Assembly: GCA_021785515.1 (NCBI GenBank)
Contig: JAJYEX010000001.1
Location: 783,640 to 847,639, forward strand
Length of the DNA stretch: 64,000 bases
Reading direction: 5' to 3'
Source: Pseudomonadota bacterium
Lineage (GTDB): Bacteria > Pseudomonadota > Gammaproteobacteria > Acidiferrobacterales > UBA6901
Part shown: positions 26,144 to 34,560 of the stretch, piece after piece
Layout: the number at the start of each line of letters is the position of its first letter
How positions within the stretch are numbered: the first letter of the stretch is position 1
Position numbers and translations under genes: made by a program
Notes under the pieces: generated by a model
Told to the model about the DNA's origin: nothing
What the model saw: the letters and a program-made list of their open reading frames with translations, nothing else
The model's database searches: none

Positions 26144-26302
26144 GGGCACGTTCCTGGTGGTCTTTTGACCGAGTGTAGTCCATTGGGGAGGGCGCGCCAA
26201 CTCGGTGCGGCCAAATTCCGCTTGTTATTCAGGATCATTCAATTCAATGATAGACTGGTTCCCGGTCGCCGCTGCTGACGCCCGTGACCGGGGGCACCGT
26301 CC

Positions 26303-26806
26303 ATGCCGATACTTAATATTCTTCGCTATCCAGACCCGCGCCTGCGCCGCGTTGCCGAACCCGTCACCGAGGTCGATGGTCGGGTACGAACGCTTCTAGA
26401 CAGCATGGCCGAAACCATGTACCGCGCGCCGGGAATCGGTCTGGCGGCCATCCAGGTGGACACGCCGCTGCGGGTCATCGTGGTCGACGTGTCGGATCAC
26501 CGCAACAACCTGTTGGCCTTCATCAACCCGCGCATAGTTGAATACGAAGGAATGCAGGTCATGGAGGAGGGCTGCCTGTCTGTACCGGGAATCTTTGAGC
26601 CTGTCGAGCGCTCTCGCCGCATACTGGTGCGGGCGCTGGACCGGGACGGGCAGGAATTTGAGCGCGAAGCCGAGGGACTTTTGGCCGTGTGTATCGCGCA
26701 CGAAATCGATCATTTGGATGGCAAGGTCTTCGTCGACTACCTGTCCCGGCTGAAGCAAAACCGCATCCGCAAGAAGCTCGAAAAACAGGACAAGCTGGCA
26801 ATGTAA
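26303..26806 (+). CDS. def: Peptide deformylase
   Basis: Removes the formyl group from the N-terminal methionine of new proteins. The 167-residue enzyme has all three metal-site motifs: [10 protein letters not shown] (motif 1), EEGCLSVPG with the metal-ligand Cys (motif 2), and [13 protein letters not shown] with the two ligand His and the catalytic Glu (motif 3). The N-terminus [21 protein letters not shown] and the Lys/Arg-rich tail are standard for type 1 enzymes. Start supported by family alignment. First gene of the def-fmt-rsmB-DUF4390-ntrYX run. Confidence 0.97.
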   Translation: MPILNILRYPDPRLRRVAEPVTEVDGRVRTLLDSMAETMYRAPGIGLAAIQVDTPLRVIVVDVSDHRNNLLAFINPRIVEYEGMQVMEEGCLSVPGIFEPVERSRRILVRALDRDGQEFEREAEGLLAVCIAHEIDHLDGKVFVDYLSRLKQNRIRKKLEKQDKLAM

Positions 26807-26852
26807 CGTTGCCGGCCGGCGGCGTCACCGCAACCACGTGGAAAGTCGGGCC

Positions 26853-27791
26853 GTGAACCTCATTTTTGCCGGGACCCCGGAATTTGCTGTACCGTCGTTG
26901 CGCGCCCTGGTCACGGCGGGACACCGCCTTCTGGCTGTCTACACGCAGCCTGACCGGCCGGCCGGTCGCGGGCGGCGGGTTGCGGAAAGCGCGGTGAAAC
27001 AATTCGCGACACTTCATGGACTTGAGGTGACGCAGCCACCGACCCTTAGGTCTGAGACAGAGATTGCCGGCCTGCGCGCCCTGGCCCCGGAAGCACTGGT
27101 GGTAGTCGCCTACGGACTGATTCTGCCCGCCGCCGTACTTGAGATTCCGCGCTACGGCTGCATCAACGTGCACGCGTCTTTGCTGCCGCGCTGGCGCGGA
27201 GCGGCGCCCATTCAACGGGCGGTTGAGGCTGGTGACCCCACGACAGGCATCACCATCATGCAGATGGACACCGGCCTGGATACGGGGGAGATTTTGGATC
27301 GCACAGAAACGGCGATTGCCGATACGGACACCACCCAAATTCTGCATGACCGCCTGGCACAGCTCGGCGCGGAGGCGCTGGTCGACACCCTGTCGAAACT
27401 TGCGCGTGGCTCCGTGACACGCCGGGCCCAGGATTCTGCCGGGGTTACCTACGCCGCAAAGCTGAGCAAGGAAGAGGCGCGTATTGACTGGCGTCAACCA
27501 ACACAGATGCTGCACCGCAAGATTCGTGCATTTAATCCGTGGCCGGTGGCGCATACGGTGTGGGGAAACCAGATGTTGCGACTTTGGGAGGTGGGTCCGC
27601 TAGACCGGCTTACCGGGGCGCAGGCCGCTCCCGGAACTGTAGTCGCCGCAGATAGCACGGGCATACGAATACAGACGGGAGATGGGCTGTTGTGCGTCAC
27701 GCGACTGCAGATCGAGGGTGGGCGGCCACTTGCAGCAGCGGACTTCCTGCGCGGGCACCCATTGCGCGCAGGCGCGCTCATGGGTGGGTAG
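26853..27791 (+). CDS. fmt: Methionyl-tRNA formyltransferase
   Basis: Formylates Met-tRNAfMet for translation initiation. The protein starts with (M)NLIFAGTPEFAVPSLRAL and has the family motif YGLILPAAVLEIPRYGCINVHASLLPRWRGAAPIQRAV (Asn, His and Asp catalytic positions), followed by TGITIMQMDTGLDTG and a C-terminal OB-like tRNA-binding domain (LWEVGPL, GTVVAADSTGIRIQTGDGLLCVTRLQ). Two GTG starts are possible: 26838 in the track and 26853, which has GGAAAG upstream and matches the usual N-terminus better; I use the latter (312 residues). 46 bases after def. Confidence 0.95.
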   Translation: MNLIFAGTPEFAVPSLRALVTAGHRLLAVYTQPDRPAGRGRRVAESAVKQFATLHGLEVTQPPTLRSETEIAGLRALAPEALVVVAYGLILPAAVLEIPRYGCINVHASLLPRWRGAAPIQRAVEAGDPTTGITIMQMDTGLDTGEILDRTETAIADTDTTQILHDRLAQLGAEALVDTLSKLARGSVTRRAQDSAGVTYAAKLSKEEARIDWRQPTQMLHRKIRAFNPWPVAHTVWGNQMLRLWEVGPLDRLTGAQAAPGTVVAADSTGIRIQTGDGLLCVTRLQIEGGRPLAAADFLRGHPLRAGALMGG

Positions 27792-27798
27792 AAATCCA

Positions 27799-29139
27799 AT
27801 GGCCTCTGGGATTTCAGCGGGCGCTGCACGTGGTACAGCCGCGACCGCCGTACACGAAGTTATGGGTCATGGACGGTCTTTGGATACCGTTCTGGACCGT
27901 ACACTCGCAGGTCTGGATCCGGAGTTGCGTGAACGCAATGCCCTTATCCAGGAGCTGGCCTACGGCACTGTCCGCTGGGCACGCCAGCTCGTGGCGGTGC
28001 TGGGCCTGCTTTTGGACCAGCCACTGAAGCGCAAGGACAGCGACGTCGAAGCGCTGCTGCTTGTGGGACTGTACCAGCTGATCCATATGCGCACGCCCCC
28101 GCACGCGGCGGTAGCTGAGACCGTGGCCGCAACCCGATATATTGGAAAACCGTGGGCGCGGGGCCTGGTCAACGCGGTACTGCGCCAATTTCTACGGTCA
28201 GGCGCCGCACTTGTGGCAAAGATGGCGGATGACCCGGATTTTGTCTTCAGCCATCCGCCCTGGCTTCTGCGGCATCTGCAACGATCCTGGGCCCACTGCT
28301 GGCAGGAGATCTGCACCCGTAATAATACGCGACCGCCGCTGGCGCTGCGCGTGAACTGCCAACGTGGCACACGTGCAGATTATCTGTCCGATCTGGCGCG
28401 GCACAAGATCGCTGCGCGACCGGCTGCTCACTCAGATTGCGGGATAATCCTCGAGCACTCGCGCCCGGTCACACGGCTGCCTGGTTTTGCCGATGGAAGG
28501 GTTTCAGTTCAGGACAGCGGCGCACAGCTTGCGGCACTACTCCTCGATGCACAGTCGGGCGAGGACGCGCTGGATGCCTGCGCGGCTCCCGGCGGCAAGG
28601 CCGCGCACATCGTGGAGCGCACACCGTCTGTCCGCCTTACGGCGGTTGACATCGACGACAAACGGCTGGATCGCCTGCGCGAAAACTTTCTCCGACTGGG
28701 GCTGCGGGCCACGATCTGTGCCGGGGATGCCGCTGACCCTGCTGGGTGGTGGGATGGGCGCGCGTTTCACCGGATTCTGCTCGACGCGCCGTGTTCCGGC
28801 ACCGGTGTTATCCGCAGACATCCTGACATCAAGCTGCACCGTACCGAGGCCGATCTGGCCAGACTTTGCGGGCTCCAGAGGCGCCTGCTGGACGGCCTGT
28901 GGCCCTTACTCCGTCCTGGGGGTAAGCTGTTGTACGTCACCTGTTCGATTCTGCCCGAGGAAAACTCCGGCCAGATTACCAGGTTCCTGGAACGTACGGG
29001 GGATGCGGCCGTGGTCGCACTGCCGCTGTCCTGTGGCCATCCCGATGTGACGGGAACCCAGATTTTGCCCGGGGAGCATGAGATGGACGGCTTTTACTTC
29101 TCCTGTCTTGAGAAACGCCTGACGGGGCGTGGGCCGTGA
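27799..29139 (+). CDS. rsmB: 16S rRNA (cytosine-967-C5)-methyltransferase RsmB
   Basis: Methylates C967 of 16S rRNA using SAM. The N-terminal NusB-like RNA-binding domain is seen in RNALIQELAYGTVRWARQL and AVAETVAATRYIGKPWARGLVNAVLRQF. The methyltransferase domain has SVQDSGAQLAALLLD, the SAM site DACAAPGGKAAHI, LTAVDIDDKRLDRL, the DAPCSGTGVIRRHPDIK motif, and the VTCSILPEEN motif with the catalytic Cys. The ATG at 27799 lies 8 bases after the fmt stop; the longer track ORF from 27682 overlaps fmt. About 446 residues. The stop overlaps the next GTG start by 4 bases. Confidence 0.95.
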   Translation: MASGISAGAARGTAATAVHEVMGHGRSLDTVLDRTLAGLDPELRERNALIQELAYGTVRWARQLVAVLGLLLDQPLKRKDSDVEALLLVGLYQLIHMRTPPHAAVAETVAATRYIGKPWARGLVNAVLRQFLRSGAALVAKMADDPDFVFSHPPWLLRHLQRSWAHCWQEICTRNNTRPPLALRVNCQRGTRADYLSDLARHKIAARPAAHSDCGIILEHSRPVTRLPGFADGRVSVQDSGAQLAALLLDAQSGEDALDACAAPGGKAAHIVERTPSVRLTAVDIDDKRLDRLRENFLRLGLRATICAGDAADPAGWWDGRAFHRILLDAPCSGTGVIRRHPDIKLHRTEADLARLCGLQRRLLDGLWPLLRPGGKLLYVTCSILPEENSGQITRFLERTGDAAVVALPLSCGHPDVTGTQILPGEHEMDGFYFSCLEKRLTGRGP

Positions 29140-29708
29140 AGTACCCGCTGATTGCTGTGACCACAATCCTGGCGCTGCTGGCTGCCGGCGTCCGGACCGC
29201 GGCGGCGGCCGACTTCAACGTTCGCGGCGTACATACGCAGTTCAGCGCACACTCCCTCGGCCTGAGCGCCCGCCTGCGACTGAAATTGACCCGGAGGGCG
29301 GAACAGGCTCTGGACAAGGGCATTCCCCTGGACGTGGTGATCGATGTCGACCTGCTCCGGCACAGGCGCGTCCTGTGGGACGATACCGTTTCGAGCTGGA
29401 GTCTGCATCGGATTCTGCGGTTTCACGCCCTCTCGCGGCAATATCTGGTGAGTGGTGCCGGTGTCGCAGGCGGCGGTTATGACAATTTTTCCTCGCTTTC
29501 GGACGCGCTCGGCAACCTCGGACACATTCACGACCTGCGGCTGCCCTTCACGGCGCATGAACCGCTGGTGGCTGACGGCAATTACCGCGTACGCCTGCGT
29601 GTGTATCTCGACATCGGGGCACTGCCGTCGCCGCTTCAGCCACTGGCGTATGCGTTGCCGGCCTGGCATCTCAACAGCGGCTGGACCACATGGTCCGTAG
29701 AACCCTGA
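29136..29708 (+). CDS. DUF4390 domain protein
   Basis: A 190-residue exported protein that starts with GTG inside the rsmB stop (GTGA overlap). The signal peptide (MKYPLIAVTTILALLAAGVRTAAA) is followed by one domain with the pattern RAEQALDKGIPLDVVIDVDLLRHR, LHRILRFHALSRQYLV, DALGNLGHIHDLRLP, typical of DUF4390, nearly always found between rsmB and ntrY in proteobacteria. The conserved location suggests a link to the NtrY sensor, perhaps in the periplasm, but no function is known. It overlaps ntrY by 19 bases. Confidence 0.88.
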   Translation: MKYPLIAVTTILALLAAGVRTAAAADFNVRGVHTQFSAHSLGLSARLRLKLTRRAEQALDKGIPLDVVIDVDLLRHRRVLWDDTVSSWSLHRILRFHALSRQYLVSGAGVAGGGYDNFSSLSDALGNLGHIHDLRLPFTAHEPLVADGNYRVRLRVYLDIGALPSPLQPLAYALPAWHLNSGWTTWSVEP

Positions 29709-31903
29709 GCCAATACGCCACGGAGGTAGCACCGCTGGCGGTGCTATCGGTGCTGCTAATCGTAGCCCTGGCGATGATGGGCGCCGCTACGCAGAATTCG
29801 GCGATATTTGGTCACCTCTACTGGCTGCTGCTTGTAATCAATGTGAGCGGGATCGTTGTTCTGCTCGCGTTTATCTTGTTCAACCTGTGGCGCCTGATTG
29901 TGCAGGTACGGACCGGCGTCATGGGCTCCCGCCTGACCCTGAGGCTTCTCGGATTCTTTGTCGTGCTGGCGGTGGTACCGGTATCGGTCGTTTACTTTTT
30001 TTCAGTGGAGGCCTTCAGCCGCGGCATCGACAACTGGTTTCACGTGAAAATCGAGCGCGCGCTGAATGACGCGCTGGCACTTGGGCGCGCGTCGCTTGAT
30101 ATGCGTGAGCGCGACCTTCAGCGGACGGCCGGAAACATGGCCAGGAGACTCGCGCGTGCACCGCGACGACGGGTCAAGCCGCTGCTTCGGGAACTGATGG
30201 CGCGCGACAGAATTTCCGATGCGGCCCTCTATGGCCGGCACGGAGAGATCATTGCAGCGGAAGGTAGCCTGGCGGGCCCGGTTGCGGATTCAGCCCGTGG
30301 ACCTGCCCCCAGTCTGCTTGCGGAGGTCCGGCGCGGCAAGGCGGTCTCGGATCTTGATCCCCTTCCGCACGGTGGCCTTAGGCTGCGGGTCTTGGCACCG
30401 GTTGTTTCACCGGATGGCCACTCTGGTGCGCGCGTGCTTCAGGTTCTGCAGCGCGTACCATTCCGCTACAGCCGGCTTGGCGCCAGCATTCAGAGCGCCT
30501 ACGCCCAGTATGAGAAGCTCACCTACATGCGTGGTCCCCTGAAATTTGGGATGCTGCTCACCTTGACCCTGGTGGCGCTCGTGACACTGCTCATTGCCAC
30601 CTGGGCCGCTTTGTTTTCGGCAAAAAGGCTGGCGACACCGCTGCGCGAACTTGCGGAGGGAACCCGAGCAGTTGCGCAGGGCAACTATAGCAAACAGCTG
30701 CCGGTAACTGCGGCGGACGAGCTTGGTGTGCTCGTTAGCTCGTTTAATGAGATGACCCGCCGCATCCGGCATGCACGCAACCAGATCCGCCGCAGCCAGC
30801 GCGAAGCCGAGGAGGAGCGAACCTACCTGGAGACGGTTCTGACCCATCTCTCCTCCGGGGTCTTATCGTTCGATACGCGCCAACGGTTGCGCACCCACAA
30901 CACCAGCGCCTCGCAGATTCTCGGGGCCGACCTGACGGAAGGTGCCGGTAGAACCCTGCGGTGGCTTGCCGCCAAGCATTCCCAGCTCGAGCGCTTTTTT
31001 GAGGCGGTAGAGCGCGCCGCTCAGAACGGACATTCAGAGTGGCACGATCAGGTTACTGTTCCGGGCTTTTCGGGCCAGCGCGTTTTGATCGTCCGGGGCA
31101 CTATGCTTCCCGGGCTCGGCACGCGGCGCGGTGGTCACGTGGTTGTATTTGACGACATTACCACGCTTATCCAGGCGCAACGCGACGCGGCCTGGGCGGA
31201 GGTGGCGCGCCGCCTGGCTCATGAAATCAAGAATCCGCTGACACCAATCCAGCTTTCGGCTGAACGTATCCGGCACAAGTGTATGGACGGCCTGCCGGAC
31301 GCAGGACGGGAAACCATCGACCGCGCAACACGCATTATTGTGCAACAGGTGGAGGCGATGAAATCGATGGTTAACGCCTTTTCCGACTACGCGCGGCCGG
31401 TACGGATTCGGCCGCAGGCAACCGACCTTAATGTGTTGGTGCGTGACGTGACCGAACTTTATCTCGGCCGGCCGCGTTCAATAAGGATTGAGACCGATTT
31501 GGATTCGGATTTGCCGCGGGCCGGCACCGACGCTGATGGCATGCGTCAGGTGCTTCACAATCTGCTCTTGAATGCACAGGAAGCCTTGACCACGACGCCC
31601 CGCCCAAGGATTGGCATCTGTACACGTCAGGTGCGGCTTGAGGGAAGTTTTTTTGTTGAGCTGTGCATTTCGGACAACGGCCCGGGGATTGCACAGTCGG
31701 TCAGGAACCGGCTATTTGAGCCCTACGTGACCACCAAGAAGAAAGGCACGGGTATCGGGCTTGCGATCGTGAAGAAGATTGTGGAGGAGCACGGGGGCAC
31801 TATCACGGTCGAAAGCCCGGAAGGGTCCGGGACCAGCGTAACCATCCGGATCCCGGCGATGGGACAGTCGCACGCCCGGACCCGGAAGGAGGGGACTGCG
31901 TGA
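29690..31903 (+). CDS. ntrY: Sensor histidine kinase NtrY
   Basis: Membrane-bound sensor kinase of the NtrY/NtrX pair. The 737-residue protein has N-terminal membrane helices (about 16-31, 42-68, 84-104), a periplasmic loop, another helix near 287-309, a HAMP domain (RLATPLRELAEGTRAVAQGNYSKQLP), a PAS-like domain (about 380-480), and a transmitter: H box LAHEIKNPLTPIQLSAERI with the phosphorylated His at about residue 511, then N, G1 and G2 boxes (LHNLLLNAQEAL, CISDNGPGIA, KGTGIGLAIVKKIVEEHGG). The start ATG lies inside the DUF4390 gene; the end overlaps ntrX by 4 bases. The signal is unknown; related systems respond to nitrogen or redox state. Confidence 0.93.
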   Translation: MVRRTLSQYATEVAPLAVLSVLLIVALAMMGAATQNSAIFGHLYWLLLVINVSGIVVLLAFILFNLWRLIVQVRTGVMGSRLTLRLLGFFVVLAVVPVSVVYFFSVEAFSRGIDNWFHVKIERALNDALALGRASLDMRERDLQRTAGNMARRLARAPRRRVKPLLRELMARDRISDAALYGRHGEIIAAEGSLAGPVADSARGPAPSLLAEVRRGKAVSDLDPLPHGGLRLRVLAPVVSPDGHSGARVLQVLQRVPFRYSRLGASIQSAYAQYEKLTYMRGPLKFGMLLTLTLVALVTLLIATWAALFSAKRLATPLRELAEGTRAVAQGNYSKQLPVTAADELGVLVSSFNEMTRRIRHARNQIRRSQREAEEERTYLETVLTHLSSGVLSFDTRQRLRTHNTSASQILGADLTEGAGRTLRWLAAKHSQLERFFEAVERAAQNGHSEWHDQVTVPGFSGQRVLIVRGTMLPGLGTRRGGHVVVFDDITTLIQAQRDAAWAEVARRLAHEIKNPLTPIQLSAERIRHKCMDGLPDAGRETIDRATRIIVQQVEAMKSMVNAFSDYARPVRIRPQATDLNVLVRDVTELYLGRPRSIRIETDLDSDLPRAGTDADGMRQVLHNLLLNAQEALTTTPRPRIGICTRQVRLEGSFFVELCISDNGPGIAQSVRNRLFEPYVTTKKKGTGIGLAIVKKIVEEHGGTITVESPEGSGTSVTIRIPAMGQSHARTRKEGTA
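30036..30051. other. Weak parS-like 16-mer within ntrY
   Basis: GGTTTCACGTGAAAAT matches TGTTNCACGTGAAACA at 13 of 16 positions with an intact CACGTG core. It lies over 20 kb from the two strong parS sites and encodes WFHVK, so it may be chance. Confidence 0.25.
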
Positions 31904-33255
31904 AGCGTGGCTGCGTGTTGATCGTCGATGACGAACCCGAGATCCGTCGTCTGGTACAGGAAATTCTGGAGGATGAGAACTATCAGGCAGTGGTGGCGGC
32001 AAGCGCCGGGGCGGCACGTACTGCACTGAGCAAGTATCGACCAGACCTGGTTCTTCTGGATATCTGGATGCCAGATTGCGATGGCATCACGCTGCTGAAG
32101 GAATGGATAAACGGGGGCGGCGCGATTCCACCGGTTGTCATGATTTCCGGGCACGGCACGATTGAAACTGCGGTGGAGGCGATTCGCATCGGGGCGAGCG
32201 ACTTTATCGAGAAGCCGCTCTCCACTGCCAGGCTGTTGGGGGTTGTGGAGCAGACGCTGCGCCGCGCGCCGGGAGGGCGGCTTGCGGACGTGCAGCTGCG
32301 TCCGACCTTGATCGGTCGCAGTCAGGAAATGGCGGTACTGAGGGCAGAAATCGGGCACGTTGGGGCACTCGATGCTCCGGTACTGATTTCAGGTGAGCGC
32401 GGCAGCGGGCGGAGTCTGGCGGCACGCCTGGTTCATTCTCAGGGAATTGGTCACAACGGCCCGGTAATTGCGGTCAACGTGGCGGCGGTCGCCAAGGAAG
32501 CCTTGATGGCACAGCTGTTCGGTGTTGAGCAGAATGGCCAGATCATTCCTGGCTGTCTGGAGCAAGCGCGCAGCGGGAGCGTCGTACTGGAAGAGATCAC
32601 CGGTATGGGCGCCGAAGCTCAGGACATGTTTCGCGGCGCTTTGGAGCGCAACTGGTTTCGGCGTCATGGCGGGGAACAATTCGTATCGATCGACTGCCGC
32701 ATACTTGTCACCACCAGCCGCGACCTGGAATCTGAGGTTGCTGCGGGCCGCTTTGACGAGGATCTCTGGAACCGGCTGAGCCTGCTGTCGCTATACGTGC
32801 CAGCGCTGCGTGAACACCGCCAGGATATTCCGGAACTCATTGCGTACTTTCAGCGCCGCGTGGTGGATGTTGAGCGGTTTACGCACCGGCGGTTTTCGAC
32901 AGCGGCGCTTAACATGTTGCGTAATTACGCATGGCCGGGAAATGTTGCCGAGCTTAAAGCTGTGGTTCAGCGGTTGTTGCTGGTCAGGAAGCGGGGCGAC
33001 GTTTCAGAGGCGGAGGTGCGGGAAACGTTGCAGCGACAAAAGCGGCTAGCCTCGGTGGCGTTGCCGGAGGCACTCTACAACATGCCGTTGCGCGAGGCGC
33101 GCGATCGCTTTGAGCGCGCCTACCTGCTATATCATCTCGAGCGCGCGGAGGGCAACATCGGTGAACTCGCGCGGATTGCGGAACTGGAGCGTACCCACCT
33201 GTACCGCAAACTGAAGGGCCTCGGTATTGGTTTGCGTCGCGACAAGGGCAAATAG
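31900..33255 (+). CDS. ntrX: Response regulator NtrX with degenerate AAA+ domain
   Basis: A 451-residue partner of NtrY. The receiver domain is intact (VLIVDDEPEIRRLV; phosphoacceptor Asp54 in LVLLDIWMPDCDG; KPL signature near 106). The central AAA+ domain is altered: Walker A reads GERGSGRS with Arg in place of the Lys, the usual GAFTGA loop is replaced by EQNGQIIPG, and Walker B is VVLEEI instead of LFLDEI. The sensor region (SIDCRILVTTSRDL, DLWNRLSLLSLYVPALREHRQDI) and the Fis-type helix-turn-helix (GNIGELARIAELERTHLYRKLKGL) are present. It should therefore bind DNA but not activate sigma-54. GTG start overlapping the ntrY stop. Confidence 0.92.
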   Translation: MKRGCVLIVDDEPEIRRLVQEILEDENYQAVVAASAGAARTALSKYRPDLVLLDIWMPDCDGITLLKEWINGGGAIPPVVMISGHGTIETAVEAIRIGASDFIEKPLSTARLLGVVEQTLRRAPGGRLADVQLRPTLIGRSQEMAVLRAEIGHVGALDAPVLISGERGSGRSLAARLVHSQGIGHNGPVIAVNVAAVAKEALMAQLFGVEQNGQIIPGCLEQARSGSVVLEEITGMGAEAQDMFRGALERNWFRRHGGEQFVSIDCRILVTTSRDLESEVAAGRFDEDLWNRLSLLSLYVPALREHRQDIPELIAYFQRRVVDVERFTHRRFSTAALNMLRNYAWPGNVAELKAVVQRLLLVRKRGDVSEAEVRETLQRQKRLASVALPEALYNMPLREARDRFERAYLLYHLERAEGNIGELARIAELERTHLYRKLKGLGIGLRRDKGK

Positions 33256-33279
33256 GGGAATGGCGCGCGAGACGCTGGC

Positions 33280-33597
33280 ATGGAGCTAATCGACAATTTT
33301 GAGGCCATGCTGGCCAGAGGCCAGGACAGCGCCCTGCTTCGCTTCGGTTTGGGCTCGGAGTATCTGAAGCAAGGACAGTTTGAGCCGGCGGTGACGCATC
33401 TGCGCGCTGCGCTGCGGTTTGACGAACGGTACTCCGCTGCGTGGAAACTATTGGGACAGGCTTTAACTGGAGCGGGCCGGCGGGAAGAGGCGGTGCAGGC
33501 CTACCGGGACGGCATCGGGCACGCCACCGGGAAAGGAGATCTTCAGGCGGCCAAGGAAATGCAGGTGTTTCTCAGGCGTCTGGAGCGGCAGCCGTGA
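33280..33597 (+). CDS. Small TPR protein
   Basis: A 105-residue cytoplasmic protein made of two to three tetratricopeptide-like helical pairs: LLRFGLGSEYLKQGQFEPAVTHLRAALRFDERY and SAAWKLLGQALTGAGRREEAVQAYRDGIGHA, with the small-large residue spacing typical of TPR. It starts 25 bases after ntrX on the same strand and may be cotranscribed. TPR proteins act as protein-protein adaptors; the partner is unknown, and the location suggests but does not prove a link with NtrYX. Confidence 0.8.
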   Translation: MELIDNFEAMLARGQDSALLRFGLGSEYLKQGQFEPAVTHLRAALRFDERYSAAWKLLGQALTGAGRREEAVQAYRDGIGHATGKGDLQAAKEMQVFLRRLERQP

Positions 33598-33630
33598 GAC
33601 GGGGCCCGCACAGCGGCATCGTATCGCCGA

Positions 33631-34560
33631 TCAGTAAAGTGGCGGCTGGCCGGGCGGACGCGTCTTGAATCGGCGGTGTGCCCAGAAGTACTGCTCGGGC
33701 ATTTCGCGCACCCCGGCCTCGATCTCCTGATTCATGCGCTGTGCGTCGACGACATCGTTACCGCTGGGATAGTGCGTCATCGGCGGTCGGAAAAAGACCT
33801 CATAGCCGCGGCCATAGGGAAGCTGGCGGCTGAAACAGGGCAGCACGATGGCGCCGGTCAGCTGTGCGAGCCTGCCGAGCGACGTCAGGGTCGCGGCCGG
33901 CACCCCGAAAAACGGCGCAAATACCGCACCATGGACACCCTGATCCTGATCGGGAAGATAATAAAATGCGAGACCATGCCTGAGACTGCGGACCGCTGGC
34001 CGCAGCCCTTCCATCCGCTCAATCATGACGCCGCCGAAGCGCGTGCGCCCCTGGGAAATTAGGTAGTCCAGCAAGGCGTTTTTCGGCCGTTTGTAGAAAC
34101 TCGCGAAAGACGCGTGCCGACTGCTCGCCAGATAGATGCCTCCGATTTCCAGGCTCACAAAGTGCGGAGCCAGCAGAATGATGCGGCGGCCAGCGGCAAG
34201 CGCGTCGTCCAGATAATGGCAGTTGCGGCAACGCACCAGCCGATTCAGGCGTCTGACCGAACCCCACCAAGCGATGGGCACGGTCAGCGTGGCACGCATG
34301 AATTCGCGGAAGTGGCGTCGTGCGAGGATCTTGCAGGCGCGATCATCAAGCTCGGGAAAACACAGGCGCAGGTTTACGCGGGTGATATGACGACGTTCCG
34401 CATGCAGCATATAGAACAGCGTCCCGATCACACCGCCCAGCGCCCAGATGACCGGCAGGGGAAGCAGTGCAGCCGCCCGCAGGAATCCGTATCCCAGCCA
34501 GCTGGGCCAGAAGCGGGGATGGAGAAAAAGGCGCCCAGGTTTCCGCTCAGGCTCGGTCAT
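33631..34560 (-). CDS. Lipid A biosynthesis acyltransferase, paralogue 1 of 3
   Basis: Member of the LpxL/LpxM/HtrB family that transfers a secondary acyl chain to lipid A on the inner face of the inner membrane. The 309-residue protein has an N-terminal membrane segment (YGFLRAAALLPLPVIWALGGVIGTLFYML), the catalytic HX4E motif in LAPHFVSLEIGG, an RFGGVMIER block, and YYLPDQDQGVHGAVFAPFFGVPAATLTSLGRLAQLTGA, where the family keeps a conserved Asp. It is the last of three tandem minus-strand paralogues. Start at 34560, 5 codons after the track ATG: it places the ATG in the same 14-bp overlap found between paralogues 2 and 3. It ends QPPLY and lacks the YD tail of the other two. Confidence 0.88.
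   Translation of the reverse strand: MTEPERKPGRLFLHPRFWPSWLGYGFLRAAALLPLPVIWALGGVIGTLFYMLHAERRHITRVNLRLCFPELDDRACKILARRHFREFMRATLTVPIAWWGSVRRLNRLVRCRNCHYLDDALAAGRRIILLAPHFVSLEIGGIYLASSRHASFASFYKRPKNALLDYLISQGRTRFGGVMIERMEGLRPAVRSLRHGLAFYYLPDQDQGVHGAVFAPFFGVPAATLTSLGRLAQLTGAIVLPCFSRQLPYGRGYEVFFRPPMTHYPSGNDVVDAQRMNQEIEAGVREMPEQYFWAHRRFKTRPPGQPPLY

Noticed and set aside
26189-26200. Copy of the tRNA-Arg 3' end (AGGGCGCGCCAA) that could be an attachment site
   Set aside because: Only 12 bases, GC-rich, and the DNA between the two copies is core housekeeping genes with no integrase.
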